A stretch of 33,898 nt of DNA. Source: a virus. Location of the stretch: the IMG/VR virus record IMGVR_UViG_3300032092_000127, positions 1 through 33,898 of that record; one strand, given 5' to 3'. Each line of letters starts with the position of its first letter. The stretch's first letter is position 1. Positions 1 to 9,500 of the stretch are shown in pieces. A program made the translations under genes and the position numbers. A model generated the notes under the pieces. It was not told where the DNA came from. It searched no databases and worked only from the letters and a program-made list of their open reading frames with translations.

Positions 1-236
1 ATAACCCAGCGGTAGATATGCAAATCCGCACCCGCAACTTCCCCGGTTCGGCGCTCACAAACAACCCCAACGACAGCAAAATTGTCGTAGAGACCTCGGT
101 TGATGAATTCACCAGCCAAGTGTTTATGCGCGCCCGTGCGCGCCAGATGGCGTTTAAAATCCGCTCCGAAGCTCTCGGTGTCCAGTGGCAACTTGGTGCG
201 CCGCGTTTGGATGCTCGTGAAGATGGCCGACGCTGA
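1..236 (+). CDS. C-terminal part of a phage structural (stabilisation/tail-type) protein, 5' truncated
   Basis: The frame is open to the left edge with no stop (codons for N-P-A-V-D precede the first ATG at 18), so this is most likely the 3' end of a longer gene and not a 72-residue protein. The last residues, with an R-x-R-x-R-Q-M-A-F-K-I core followed by W-Q-L-G-A-P-R-L-D and ending D-G-R-R, resemble the C-terminus of large tail or head-completion structural proteins of podovirus-like phages; that comparison is from memory and uncertain. The stop overlaps the next start by one base (TGATG), so translation of the two genes is probably coupled. It opens the virion gene block. Confidence 0.6.
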   Translation, partial: NPAVDMQIRTRNFPGSALTNNPNDSKIVVETSVDEFTSQVFMRARARQMAFKIRSEALGVQWQLGAPRLDAREDGRR

Positions 237-1165
237 TGGCACTTGAACGGTTCAAAGCTGCTCCGCTACCCAACCCGCCTGCGCAGTATGATCCGCAGTA
301 CGTGCGGCAGCTTATCCGTGTCATTGAGCTTTATTTCAACCAGCTAGACTCAATCACTCCCAACCAAGCGCAGTCCTACCGGGCTGCTAACTTTTATGGT
401 GGTACCTTCACGGGCACCGACGTCAACGCAGATACCGTTACTACCAGCAGTCTGATTGCAAGCCACGCTGATATCGACAGGGTCGATGCGTTATACGTAG
501 GTACGGACGATTTCGCTGCGCAAAACTCCATCATTAACAACGTCATGGGTGATAACTTCTATGGCGGCACTTTCTATGGCGACGGGCGCTTCCTTCAGCT
601 TCCCTATAACCAGCTATCGAGCGACCAAGACCAGACGGCTGCAAGCGTAGCTAATGCCTACGCCATCACCTTGAACATCAACGAGTTTCCAGCTAATATC
701 AGCATCGTCAGCAACTCGCGGATTACCTTCGCTAAGAGGGGTATTTATAACGTCGCCTACAGCATCCAGCTTAAGAACACGGACAATAGCGCGCACGACG
801 TAGACATCTGGCTACGTAAGAACGGTACGGACATCGCCAACTCCAACAGCCGGTTCTCGTTACCTGCACGTAAATCAAGCGGTGACCCGTCGCACCTTAT
901 TGCTGTGACACCCATTATGGTCGATATTACAGCGGACAACCAGTACGTCGAGCTTATGTGGCGCGTCAGTAATACCACCGTGTCAATCGAACATTTTCCA
1001 GCAGTTGCTGCTAGCGGGGGTGTTACCCCGGCTATTCCTGCTACACCGTCAGTGATTGTTGGTATTACCCACGTATCTGCTCAGTTCCCGCCTGTTACCC
1101 GCGTTGCTCCTCTTTCGGTAATTGGATTTGGACAAATCGGTAGCGTCAGTGTACGTACGAGATAG
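236..1165 (+). CDS. Beta-rich spike/fibre-like virion protein
   Basis: 309 residues, starting in a TGATG overlap with the preceding gene. Residues about 15-45 are a helical N-terminus likely to attach to the particle. Residues about 55-120 carry two F-Y-G-G-T-F motifs with alternating hydrophobic and polar residues, typical of beta-structured fibre shafts. Residues about 120-250 look like a compact jelly-roll (C1q/TNF-like) module: S-S-D-Q-x-Q-T-A at its start, an I-T-F-A-K-R-G-I-Y-N-V strand, an I-W-L-R-K-N-G strand and a V-E-L-M-W-R strand. This arrangement is common in surface decorations and receptor-binding proteins of aquatic phages. The position directly after a structural gene fits. 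Receptor-binding function is inferred; no catalytic motif is visible. Confidence 0.65.
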   Translation: MALERFKAAPLPNPPAQYDPQYVRQLIRVIELYFNQLDSITPNQAQSYRAANFYGGTFTGTDVNADTVTTSSLIASHADIDRVDALYVGTDDFAAQNSIINNVMGDNFYGGTFYGDGRFLQLPYNQLSSDQDQTAASVANAYAITLNINEFPANISIVSNSRITFAKRGIYNVAYSIQLKNTDNSAHDVDIWLRKNGTDIANSNSRFSLPARKSSGDPSHLIAVTPIMVDITADNQYVELMWRVSNTTVSIEHFPAVAASGGVTPAIPATPSVIVGITHVSAQFPPVTRVAPLSVIGFGQIGSVSVRTR

Positions 1166-1182
1166 CGCTCAAGGATCAGATT

Positions 1183-3345
1183 ATGCAGGTATTGGACGTT
1201 CAGCAATCTAACCCCACGCCGTACACCCCCGCAGGGGGCACGTACAATAACAACCCGATGCCGGGTGCTGGTGGCTTGCCGTCTCTTTCTGGCCTTAACA
1301 ACCGTGCGAACCCGATGGCGCAGCAGCTTCAGGGCCAAGGGCGCGGCGAGGACTCCGTTCTTGTCCACATGACGCCGGGTGAGGTGAACAGCCTGCGGGG
1401 TTTGGCTCAGCAGTTTGGCGGCGACCTATCGACTAACCCCAACACGGGCCTGCCTGAAGCCAGCTTCCTGAAGAAAATGCTTCCCATGATATTGGGCGCT
1501 ATTGCGGCACCGCTGACGGGTGGCCTTATCAACCCTATGACCGCAGGTCTCCTTGTAGGCGCGGGCCAAACGGCGCTAACTGGCGATATCCGTAAGGGCC
1601 TCATGGCTGGGCTTGGTGCGTATGGTGGCGCGGCTCTTGGCGGCGCAGCGGGCTTGGGTAAAATTGGCGCGACTAAAACTCTGGGCGGCGTAGATATCGT
1701 CGGTGGCGGTGCGCAAAATATGCTGCCAACGGGAGCGCCAATTACAAGCGCAACGGGTTTGCCTATGGCCCCCGGTCCCGGTGGGAGTAGTGTGCTCGGG
1801 CTAAACTCCGCGGGTAATAACATGCTCGGTATTGGTACCGGTTTTGGTAAAAGTGCAGTTCCTTCCTTTGACGCGGCGGGCTTTGGCGCACCGGCAGCGG
1901 CGACCGCGACTCCTGCGTTTGCTCCCATTGCCCCCGACCTTGCCCCCGAAATTCTTTCGCAAACGGCTCAGCTAGGTACCGCTAAAACCGGTCTTGCCGG
2001 CTTTGGTCAGAAGTTTGGTCAAGCTGCTTCCGTTGGCTTGAAGGGTGCAGCTGCTAAATACGCCCCCTACGCCGCTGGGCTGGGTCTTTATGGTGGGCTT
2101 AGTAGCGCCATGCAGCCCTCCATGCTCACGCCGGAGGAAGAAGAAAATAAATACAAATACGAAGGCCCCTATTATCCAAAACCGCGCACCTTCCGGTCTC
2201 GGACGCTAGAAGAAATGAAGCGTGCTAACGGTGCTGCATTTGATTTCCTTGAGCCGGAGCCGCCGCCCGTCCCTCGCATGGCGGAGGGCGGTGTCGCTTC
2301 GCTCCCTGCCGCTGGTGATTTCCAAGCAGCCGTGGACTTCTTCAGCCGTAATAGCCCCGGTGCAATCACAGCATCTATGTACTCCCCTCCGTCCGTTAAG
2401 CACGTGCCCGTGCCTAAAACCTCCGACCCCGCAACGGGTACGGGTGGCACCACTACCACAACCACGGGCGGGGGTGGCCCCGGCGGCGGCACGGTTGGAG
2501 AAGCGGCTTCAACTTCTAGGTCTAGCCCCAGCACCAATAGCGGTGGCGGAGCGAACGCCATTGACCTCGCCAATATGTATGGGGGCCGTATGTCGTCAGA
2601 AATTGCTTCGGGGCCGCCGTCAAATAACCCGCTACCCGGAACCACAATCCGTGGTACAAACGTATCGGGGCAGGGCGTGATGCCTAACTTTGACCTTGAA
2701 GATTTAGTTGTGAACCCGGTCGGGGCACCACAGATCAACGTGTCCAGTGGTTACGGTACCGGCAGTGGCTACAGTGGTTATAACCGAGATTTCGCCGGCT
2801 CCAGTCCGTTCAGCGATATGAGCAGCAATATGAACAGCATGAGCAGCTTTGGTAGCAACCTTGACCCTCGGATTACCGGAGGGAACTACAGCTTCCCCAC
2901 TGCTACTTTTGGAGGGAACTACGGCCTACCGACCAGTATTTTTGGTGACTCCGAGGAGTTCGAAGAGCTAAAAGCTCGCGGCGGTGAAGTGGGTATGAAG
3001 GAGGGCTCCTTTGTCGTCGATGCGCGCACGGTTTCGGAAATGGGTAACGGTAGCAGCAATGCTGGCATCGAGCGTCTTGCTGCTATGGGCGGTCGTCCTG
3101 TTCGTGGTGGTGGGGACGGCGTTAGTGATTCTGTCCCCGCTCGTATTGGCGGTAAGCAAAAAGCTCGCGTGGCGCGCGACGAGGTGATCTTCTCACCGGA
3201 AGCAATCCGCCGCCTCGGCGCTGGTAGCCATAGCAAGGGCACCCAGAAGCTCTACGCGCTTATGAACAAGGCTCACAAGGCCCGTAAGAAAGCTCGTCGT
3301 GGCCAAGACACCAAGGTAGCCAAGGGTATCGGGGGGTTGGCGTGA
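1183..3345 (+). CDS. Glycine/alanine-rich internal virion protein
   Basis: 720 residues. The start has a good ribosome site (AAGGA, 8 bases before ATG). Residues about 55-100 contain H-M-T-P-G-E-V-N-S-L and N-P-N-T-G-L-P-E-A, followed at about 100-165 by long Gly/Ala-rich hydrophobic segments that could span or enter a membrane. The middle (about 390-640) is Gly/Ser/Thr/Pro-rich and probably disordered. The C-terminus becomes strongly basic (K-A-H-K-A-R-K-K-A-R-R), suited to binding packaged DNA. A-R-G-G-E-V-G-M-K-E-G-S-F-V-V-D recalls other phage virion proteins of this low-complexity class. Likely an ejected internal or tail-associated protein; this is inferred from composition and neighbours, and no enzymatic motif is seen. 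Confidence 0.6.
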   Translation: MQVLDVQQSNPTPYTPAGGTYNNNPMPGAGGLPSLSGLNNRANPMAQQLQGQGRGEDSVLVHMTPGEVNSLRGLAQQFGGDLSTNPNTGLPEASFLKKMLPMILGAIAAPLTGGLINPMTAGLLVGAGQTALTGDIRKGLMAGLGAYGGAALGGAAGLGKIGATKTLGGVDIVGGGAQNMLPTGAPITSATGLPMAPGPGGSSVLGLNSAGNNMLGIGTGFGKSAVPSFDAAGFGAPAAATATPAFAPIAPDLAPEILSQTAQLGTAKTGLAGFGQKFGQAASVGLKGAAAKYAPYAAGLGLYGGLSSAMQPSMLTPEEEENKYKYEGPYYPKPRTFRSRTLEEMKRANGAAFDFLEPEPPPVPRMAEGGVASLPAAGDFQAAVDFFSRNSPGAITASMYSPPSVKHVPVPKTSDPATGTGGTTTTTTGGGGPGGGTVGEAASTSRSSPSTNSGGGANAIDLANMYGGRMSSEIASGPPSNNPLPGTTIRGTNVSGQGVMPNFDLEDLVVNPVGAPQINVSSGYGTGSGYSGYNRDFAGSSPFSDMSSNMNSMSSFGSNLDPRITGGNYSFPTATFGGNYGLPTSIFGDSEEFEELKARGGEVGMKEGSFVVDARTVSEMGNGSSNAGIERLAAMGGRPVRGGGDGVSDSVPARIGGKQKARVARDEVIFSPEAIRRLGAGSHSKGTQKLYALMNKAHKARKKARRGQDTKVAKGIGGLA

Positions 3346-3380
3346 TGACGCACAACATTTTTAACGGGGGGCTGTACTAA
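3345..3380 (+). CDS. Possible 11-residue linking peptide (MTHNIFNGGLY)
   Basis: A tiny frame bridges two virion genes exactly. Its ATG overlaps the stop of the upstream gene (TGATG at 3343-3347), and its TAA overlaps the ATG of the downstream gene (TAATG at 3378-3382). It may serve only to carry ribosomes to the downstream start, whose G-rich ribosome site (3366-3371) lies inside it. The double overlap is what is seen; that it is translated is inference, and chance cannot be excluded for so short a frame. Confidence 0.3.
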   Translation: MTHNIFNGGLY

Positions 3381-5203
3381 TGCCATTTCCTTTTTTAGCA
3401 GTGGGGGCGGGTATGCTCGCTGGTGCCGCCGCTGGTGCCGCTTCTGGCGGCGGCAAAGGCGGCGCAGCTCAACCTACAAACACGACGGTTACTCAGAATA
3501 GCCTACCTGCGTACGCAGAACCGTACTTCCAAGATATCATGCAGCGTGCGCAGAAGATATCCAACCGCCCGTACGAAAAGTACACAGGTGATCGTATTGC
3601 GAAATTCACCCCAGCGCAGGAACAGATTCAAAAGAACGCCCTTGCTATGGGTGCGCCGGCTCAGTTTGGCACCGGTTCTGCACTGGCGTATCAGGCGGGT
3701 CGGGGCGCGCTTGACCTGAATTACGATCCGGGTCAGTTCAATGCCGGCTATAATCCCTCACAGTTTACCACGGGTTTCAATCCGGGTCAGTTCAATGCCG
3801 GCTATAATCCTTCACAGTTTACCAGCGACTATAATTCTGGATCGTTTACCACTGGCTTCAGGCCGGGGGAGTTTAGCGTTCAAGGTCTAGGCGACCTCGG
3901 GAACGTCCGCGATACGGTTGCGGAGCGCGTACAAGCCGACAAGATGCAGGCTGCGCAGACGCAGTTTCAAGCAAACCTTGAACGCTTCCAGATGGCGGCA
4001 CCGGACCGCTTCGATCAGGCGCAAGCCGAGCAGTACATGTCGCCGTACATCCGCAACGTGCTCGATACACAGAAGCGCGAAGCCATACGAGATGCGCGGC
4101 AGGGGCAGATAGTTCAAGACCTTGGAGCGGCTCGTCAGGGTACTTATGGTGGTAGCCGTCAGCTTTTGGCGGGTCTTGAGCGCGAACGTAACCTTGGTCA
4201 GCAGCTGGGTGATATCGAAGCTCGTGGCCTCCAAGGTGCGTTTGAAAGTTCGCAGGGTCAGTTCGAGCGGGACCGTGCAGCACAGATGGCGGCGCAGCAG
4301 GCTAACCTGCAAGCGGCTCTAGGTGTTCAGGAGCTTGGCACCACCACCGGCCTGCAAACCGCTCTTGCCAACCTGAGCAACGAGCAACAGGCTCGCGTCC
4401 AGAACATGGCTGCTGAAAACCAGATGCGCGGTATGAACGCCGAGAACGCACTTCGTGCGGCGCTTGCCAATCAGCAGGCTGATCTCGGTGTTCGCGGGCA
4501 GAACCTGCAAGGGGCTATGCAAACCCAGCAGTTGGGTCTCGAAGCGCAGCGCCTTGGTGAGCAGTCCCGCCAGTATGATTCACAGCAGAACCTTGAAGCT
4601 CTGCGCCTTGGAGAACAGTCTCGTCAGTTTGGTTCGACTCAAAGGCTCGAAGCGCAACGCCTTAACGATTTGGCGCGTCAGTTTGGTTCAAACCAAGGGC
4701 TTGAAGCCCAGCGACTCAGAGAGCAGTCCAATCAGTTCGGTACTACAGCCGGGATTGAAGCGCAGCGCCTTAGTGATTTGTCGCGCCAGTTCGGTTCGAA
4801 CCAAGGACTTGAAGCCCAGCGCCTCAGAGAGCAGTCCCGTCAGTTTGGCGCGGAGCAGAAGATGACTGGGTTTCAAACCGCAAATCAGGCGGGTCAGACA
4901 CTGAGTAACATCGGTCAAGCCCAGCAGCAGGCTGATCTCGCGCGGCTGCAAGCTCAGGCAGCTGCGGCGGCTGAGCAACAGGGGATGGATCAGCGGTTTC
5001 TTGATAATGACTATGCTGAGTTCCTGCGGGTGCGGGACGATGAGATGGAGAAGCTTGGTTACTTCAGCAATCTTATGCGTGGTATCCCCGTGGACCTCAA
5101 CTCTACATCACGGACGTACGCACCGACGCCCGGCGTGGGGCAACAGATTTTAGGTACTGGGCTTGCCGGGCTTGGTGCATACAATACGTTTAGGGGGCCC
5201 TAA
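3380..5203 (+). CDS. Repeat-rich helical virion protein
   Basis: 607 residues, starting in a TAATG overlap. The N-terminus (1-30) is a Gly/Ala hydrophobic segment. Residues about 115-168 are a six-unit tandem repeat of nine residues (F/Y-N-P-x-Q-F-x-x-G). Residues about 180-330 are helical and Gln/Arg-rich, with the motif Y-M-S-P-Y-I-x-N-V-L-D and L-G-A-A-R-Q-G-T-Y-G-G-S-R. Residues about 391-490 are an 18-residue helical repeat (R-L-x-E-Q-S-R-Q-F-G-S-x-Q-x-L-E-A-Q), probably coiled coil. The remaining part is Gln/Ala-rich helix with a short ordered C-terminus. Length, repeats and position among other low-complexity virion genes suggest an internal or ejection protein. Function is inferred; no enzymatic signature is visible. 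Confidence 0.6.
   Translation: MPFPFLAVGAGMLAGAAAGAASGGGKGGAAQPTNTTVTQNSLPAYAEPYFQDIMQRAQKISNRPYEKYTGDRIAKFTPAQEQIQKNALAMGAPAQFGTGSALAYQAGRGALDLNYDPGQFNAGYNPSQFTTGFNPGQFNAGYNPSQFTSDYNSGSFTTGFRPGEFSVQGLGDLGNVRDTVAERVQADKMQAAQTQFQANLERFQMAAPDRFDQAQAEQYMSPYIRNVLDTQKREAIRDARQGQIVQDLGAARQGTYGGSRQLLAGLERERNLGQQLGDIEARGLQGAFESSQGQFERDRAAQMAAQQANLQAALGVQELGTTTGLQTALANLSNEQQARVQNMAAENQMRGMNAENALRAALANQQADLGVRGQNLQGAMQTQQLGLEAQRLGEQSRQYDSQQNLEALRLGEQSRQFGSTQRLEAQRLNDLARQFGSNQGLEAQRLREQSNQFGTTAGIEAQRLSDLSRQFGSNQGLEAQRLREQSRQFGAEQKMTGFQTANQAGQTLSNIGQAQQQADLARLQAQAAAAAEQQGMDQRFLDNDYAEFLRVRDDEMEKLGYFSNLMRGIPVDLNSTSRTYAPTPGVGQQILGTGLAGLGAYNTFRGP
3722..3883 (+). repeat. Six-unit 27-bp tandem repeat inside a virion gene
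   Basis: Encodes six successive nine-residue units of the form [YF]-N-P-[GS]-Q-F-x-x-G. Units 1-2 and 3-4 form a near-identical 54-bp pair (starting near 3728 and 3782); units 5 and 6 have drifted (NSGSFTTG, RPGEF). The pattern fits growth by duplication of a beta-turn-like element. Confidence 0.85.
4550..4849 (+). repeat. 54-bp tandem repeat encoding 18-residue helical units
   Basis: Five full units start at 4550, 4604, 4658, 4712 and 4766, and a partial sixth starts at 4820. Each begins R-L-x-[ED]-[QL]-[SA]-[RN]-Q and ends L-E-A-[QL]. Units starting at 4658 and 4766 are closer to each other than to their neighbours, as are those at 4712 and 4820, so the array probably grew by copying a pair of units. 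Confidence 0.85.
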
Positions 5204-5206
5204 ATC

Positions 5207-6553
5207 ATGGGAACGACACCATACTTATTAGACGAGCCCCGAGAAGTTCTTATGGCTCATGGTGGCGATCTGCAAAAGATAGCCTTGGGTATGCAGATGG
5301 GTACCATTGACCCTACTGTCGGTGCGTTGGCGGCTACGCTTAAGAAATATATGATGGCTGAAGCACAAACTGCACAGGCCCCCACGCAAACTGTAGCTCA
5401 GCAGCTTTTTAATCCTTTGGCTCCACCTGCCTCGATGGGTGGCATAGGTCCGCCTCCCGGTGCTCCGCCTATGGGTGCTCCGCCTATGGGCGGTATGCCG
5501 CCCGGTGCTCCCCCGATGGGTGATATGCCTATGGGTGCTCCGCCTATGGGTGCTCCTCCTGCTCCGCCTATGGGTGATATGCCTATGGGTGATATGCCTA
5601 TGGGTATGGCTGACGGCGGCTTGGCTGCGCTCCCCGTTCCGGACAACATGTTTGATGAGCCCATGGACGGCAGTTACGCCGACGGTGGCATCGTGTCTTT
5701 TCGCACGGGTTCACCCGGCACACTAAGTGCTGCGCCAGATAACCTGTTTGGGTACTCTTCCGACCCCATGGCGTTGGTTGAAGAGCACAGGAAGCTGTAT
5801 CAGCCCAAGACCGAAGCGTCTGAACGCGCAAAGAAGCTCTATAACGAGTCGCTGTCCGAGGAAGGTCAAGAGAAGCTCCGCAAACAAGGTTTAAATGCTT
5901 TTCTTATGGACTTTGGTGCCGCGCTGACAAGCGAGACGGGTCCCCTACTATCGGCAGCGGGTAAGGCCGCCCGTAAAACTCTTCCCGGTTATCAGGAGAA
6001 CGTCAAGGAACGGCGCGCCGAACAACGTGAGGCTATTAAACAGCTGGCGCTTGACGAAGGTGCGAGCAACGCCGAAGCGCGCCGCGAGGCTGACCTGTAC
6101 ATGCAGGGTAAGGGTAGGTACGCTGAACTTGCTCAAACTGACAAGAAGGACAGGGAAGATAGGGCGTTCCAACGCGAGAAGTTGAATATCGAATCAGACC
6201 TTACTCGCCAACAGATCGCAGCTACTAGGGCAGCGGCAGCGGGGCGTGATAAGCCCGATCCGGTCATGCTGTACGCGCAAAGCATCTACCAGAACGCTAA
6301 GTTGATTAACGACAGGCTGCCTCTTGCCAAGTCGATGGGGGAGTACAGGGCAAACCCCAACGCGTATCGTAAGGACGATTCGTATTTGCGGCAGAAGGCT
6401 TACGAAAAGGCGCTTGGGGCGCGCTACTTCGACCCGGCTACTAACCCCGTCAACGTGCAAAAGGCTGGGTCGATGGCTATCGTAAACTCCGGACGTAGCG
6501 GTGCAGGTCAAGATACTGTAGACTTAGGTCCTATCTATCCACCTCAAGGGTAA
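5207..6553 (+). CDS. Virion-associated protein with Pro/Met repeat tract
   Basis: 448 residues; ATG three bases after the preceding stop, with the G-rich end of that gene as ribosome site. Residues 1-60 are helical. Residues about 75-135 are a run of five-residue repeats (G-A-P-P-M and G-D-M-P-M). Two D-G-G elements with hydrophobic flanks follow (M-A-D-G-G-L-A-A-L-P near 137 and Y-A-D-G-G-I-V-S-F near 157), a pattern also present as M-A-E-G-G-V-A-S-L-P in the 720-residue protein. Residues about 190-360 are a charged helical region rich in Glu, Arg and Gln. Its place between two probable virion proteins suggests a structural or assembly role; no enzymatic motif is seen and the exact role is unknown. 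Confidence 0.55.
   Translation: MGTTPYLLDEPREVLMAHGGDLQKIALGMQMGTIDPTVGALAATLKKYMMAEAQTAQAPTQTVAQQLFNPLAPPASMGGIGPPPGAPPMGAPPMGGMPPGAPPMGDMPMGAPPMGAPPAPPMGDMPMGDMPMGMADGGLAALPVPDNMFDEPMDGSYADGGIVSFRTGSPGTLSAAPDNLFGYSSDPMALVEEHRKLYQPKTEASERAKKLYNESLSEEGQEKLRKQGLNAFLMDFGAALTSETGPLLSAAGKAARKTLPGYQENVKERRAEQREAIKQLALDEGASNAEARREADLYMQGKGRYAELAQTDKKDREDRAFQREKLNIESDLTRQQIAATRAAAAGRDKPDPVMLYAQSIYQNAKLINDRLPLAKSMGEYRANPNAYRKDDSYLRQKAYEKALGARYFDPATNPVNVQKAGSMAIVNSGRSGAGQDTVDLGPIYPPQG
5459..5608 (+). repeat. Imperfect 15-bp tandem repeats encoding GAPPM/GDMPM
   Basis: Units such as GGTGCTCCGCCTATG and GGTGATATGCCTATG are repeated about ten times with small interruptions, all in frame. Such tracts change length easily by slippage, so unit number may differ between related genomes. 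Confidence 0.8.
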
Positions 6554-6559
6554 CGCCTA

Positions 6560-9500
6560 ATGCCGCGCTACACGATGACAGGGCTCGACGGTAAAGTTTA
6601 CTCCGTCGAAGGGCCACCGGGTCTTAGCCGTGAATACGTGCAGGCGGAAATCCTGAAGCGGGCACCGCAAGCTGCTACGCCGAAACAGGAAGAAAACCTA
6701 CTGGAGCAAGTGCCTCTGGTGGGTGGCGCGCTGGCGGGGCTTGCTGATATCCCGCTAAGTGCAGCCCAAGGGCTGGCTGGCACGGGTAAGACCCTCACCG
6801 ACCTATTCGGCGCGGATAACGCGGTCTCCGGTTTCCTCGGTGACGTCACCCGCTTGGCTGGCGAACTAAAGTCCGCTGGGTCGCGTGAAGATGCCATCAC
6901 CTCTGCTGCTATCCAGAAGGAAGCGGAAGACAAGGGTATCTGGGAGCAGGTCAAGGCCGCCGGTAAGTCGTTCGCTCTTTCACCGCTTGAAACCACAGCC
7001 AGCGTAGTGGGTTCTGCCGTTCCGTTCGCTCTCGCTGCCATGACTGGTGGGGGTATCCCCGCAGCTGCCGCGCTCGGTGCTGCGTCTGGCGTGGGTATGA
7101 TTAAGGGCGACATCTACGACGCTGTCCAAGAAGAACTGCTCAAAACCGGTAAAGTGACCCCCGAGCAGGCTGCTGCCGTTGCTGAGAAAGCCCAAGAATA
7201 CGGCGGCGAGAACACGGATATGATGGCGCTGGGTGGCGCACTCGGTGCTCTCGCTGCCGCCACTGGTCTTGCCCCGGCTGTTGCAAACCGTCTTGGTATA
7301 AATGCTGCCACCAAAGCTGCTACCAAAGCCGCTGCGCGTGAAGCCGCGGAGAAAGCCGCCTTGGCTGGTCTACCCGCCGGAGCAACAGCACAGGTAACAG
7401 GTAAAGCTGCACCGGGTTTTGCTCGTAGCGCCCTAACTGGTGCCGTTAGCGAAGCGCTCCCCGAAGGTGCGCAGGCAGGTCAAGAACGCTATGCTCAGAA
7501 CTTGGCGCTCCAGCGGGAAGGCTTCGACGTCGACCCCATGCAGGGTGTCGCAGGTCAGGCGGCGTTTGAAGCTATTGCGTCCCTCATCCCCGGCGCTGGG
7601 GGTAAGGTTTATGAGACCCAACCGGAACGTGATCGCGCTGCTATTCAGGACACACTCCAGAAGCGCGCTGCCGACATCACATCTACGATGGGTAGTGAGC
7701 AGGCTACCCCCGAGGAGAAAGACGCCGCTGTCCGCCAGATGGCAGACGACCTCCTAAACACAGGTGTGGTTGCCACGGAAGAGGAAGCACTTGCGTTTGC
7801 TCAAAATGCTCGACGCCGAGCGGAAGCCCGAGCCCAAGCTGGTAAGGACGCGAAAACCACGCCCGAAGCCGAAGCGGCTGCCACTACGCCGGTAGATGAA
7901 GTTCCAGAACCAACTGTTCGGGGGAAAAAAGGTGCCGAAGAAGCGCAAGCAGCGGGAGTGGCTGGAGGAGCAGGTGGACCTGACGTGGCTGACGCTGGAG
8001 CAGCTGGGGCAGGCGTTCCACCTGCTGGCGCTGCCGCGACCGCCGAAGAAGATACCCGAACCACTTCACAAGCTGAATCCGTCGGAGTGGCTGACACTGG
8101 AGTTTCTGCTGGTGACACTACTGGAGCAGAAGCAGGAGCAGACGGTACACTGACGCCACCTACTGGCGCTCCCAGTTACGCCGTAGACAATGCTCGCGCC
8201 ACGGTTGATGTTTTACGCCAGCGAAACCCGGCTGTCCTCGATACCATCACCGACCTTCACGCCCAAGATAAGACTGCTGCCGAGATTGCAACGGCCACAA
8301 AGCTCGACGTGGACACCGTCCGAGATGTTCGTATTGGGCTAGGTTTGCCTTCACAGGGTAAGCCTTCAGGTGGAAAAACGATATTTATCCCCGGTGACGC
8401 TGAAGAACGCGCGGCGTTTGAAGCGTGGCGGGATAATTATAACTCTGGGAAAATGGCCGCAACGGTTTCAACTCCCGCACCTACTACGGAGACCCCCAGT
8501 GCCGTCGAAGAAGGAACTGCGCCTGAAGCAGGAGCAGACGGTATACTGACGCCAAAGGTTGCGCCCATAGCCGAGCCCACCGGGGCGCAGGTCAAAGCCA
8601 TGGTGCCTACCATTGAGAAGGTGTTTGCCGAAAACGCTTTTGATTTTGAAGTTGAAGAGCTCAACGCCGAGCAGAAAAAGCAGGCCGCGCGCATCGTCCT
8701 GCAAAGCCCCGAAGTTGCCGCGTACGATGCCATCGGTTCCGTTCTGGAGCGCGGTCAGCGGATACGTGGCGAAAAAGTCACAGCAAAGAAGACTGCGCCT
8801 ACTCCCGCACCTACCACGGAGACCCCCAGTGCCGTCGAAGAAAGTACGTCAGAAGCCGCTACGGTTGAAGCCCCTGCGCCAAAAGTTGCTACGGTTGAAG
8901 CCCTTGCGCCAGAAGCCGTTAAAGCTGCGCCCCCTGCGGGTGAAGGCACCGCGCCCGAAGTAACGTCGGAGACAGCCACTCTTCAGAAGTTCGTGGACGA
9001 GAACAACCCCGGCTATGAAGTGCGGTATGAATCTAAAACGAAGGACCGCCCTTGGCACCTTCGTGTTCCGGGTGGCAAACTTGTGGCGCGCTCCATCAGC
9101 GCGTCTGGGCTGCGCAAGCAAATCCTTAAGCAGCCGAAGGTTGGCCCGCGCGAGACGGTCGACGGCGTTGAGGTCGTGCGTTACCCAGCTGTGAAGCCCA
9201 AAGCTGCTACGACCCCGAAAGATATCTTCTCCCGTGATGCTGTCGACCCCGAGGACGTTGCTGGGAAGTTGAACGAGGCGCAGCAAGAGCAAGTTGACTT
9301 GCTGACTGAGGAAATTGACAAGGCGCGTAAAGCGCGGGACATCAATGACGCCGAGCGCACCGAACTTGTGCGTATGCTAGAAGATACACGGGAAGTTGCC
9401 TCCACGGCGACCAACCGCCCGACCACCACTACCGGGCGCAACAAGGATTTTATTTGGAGTGTCATCAACTTTACGCAGGATAAGGTCGACACTCTGCGAA

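Noticed and set aside
5460-5726. Leu/Trp-rich frame in the Pro/Met repeat tract
   Set aside because: Produced by reading the 15-bp repeats out of frame; low complexity and no ribosome site.
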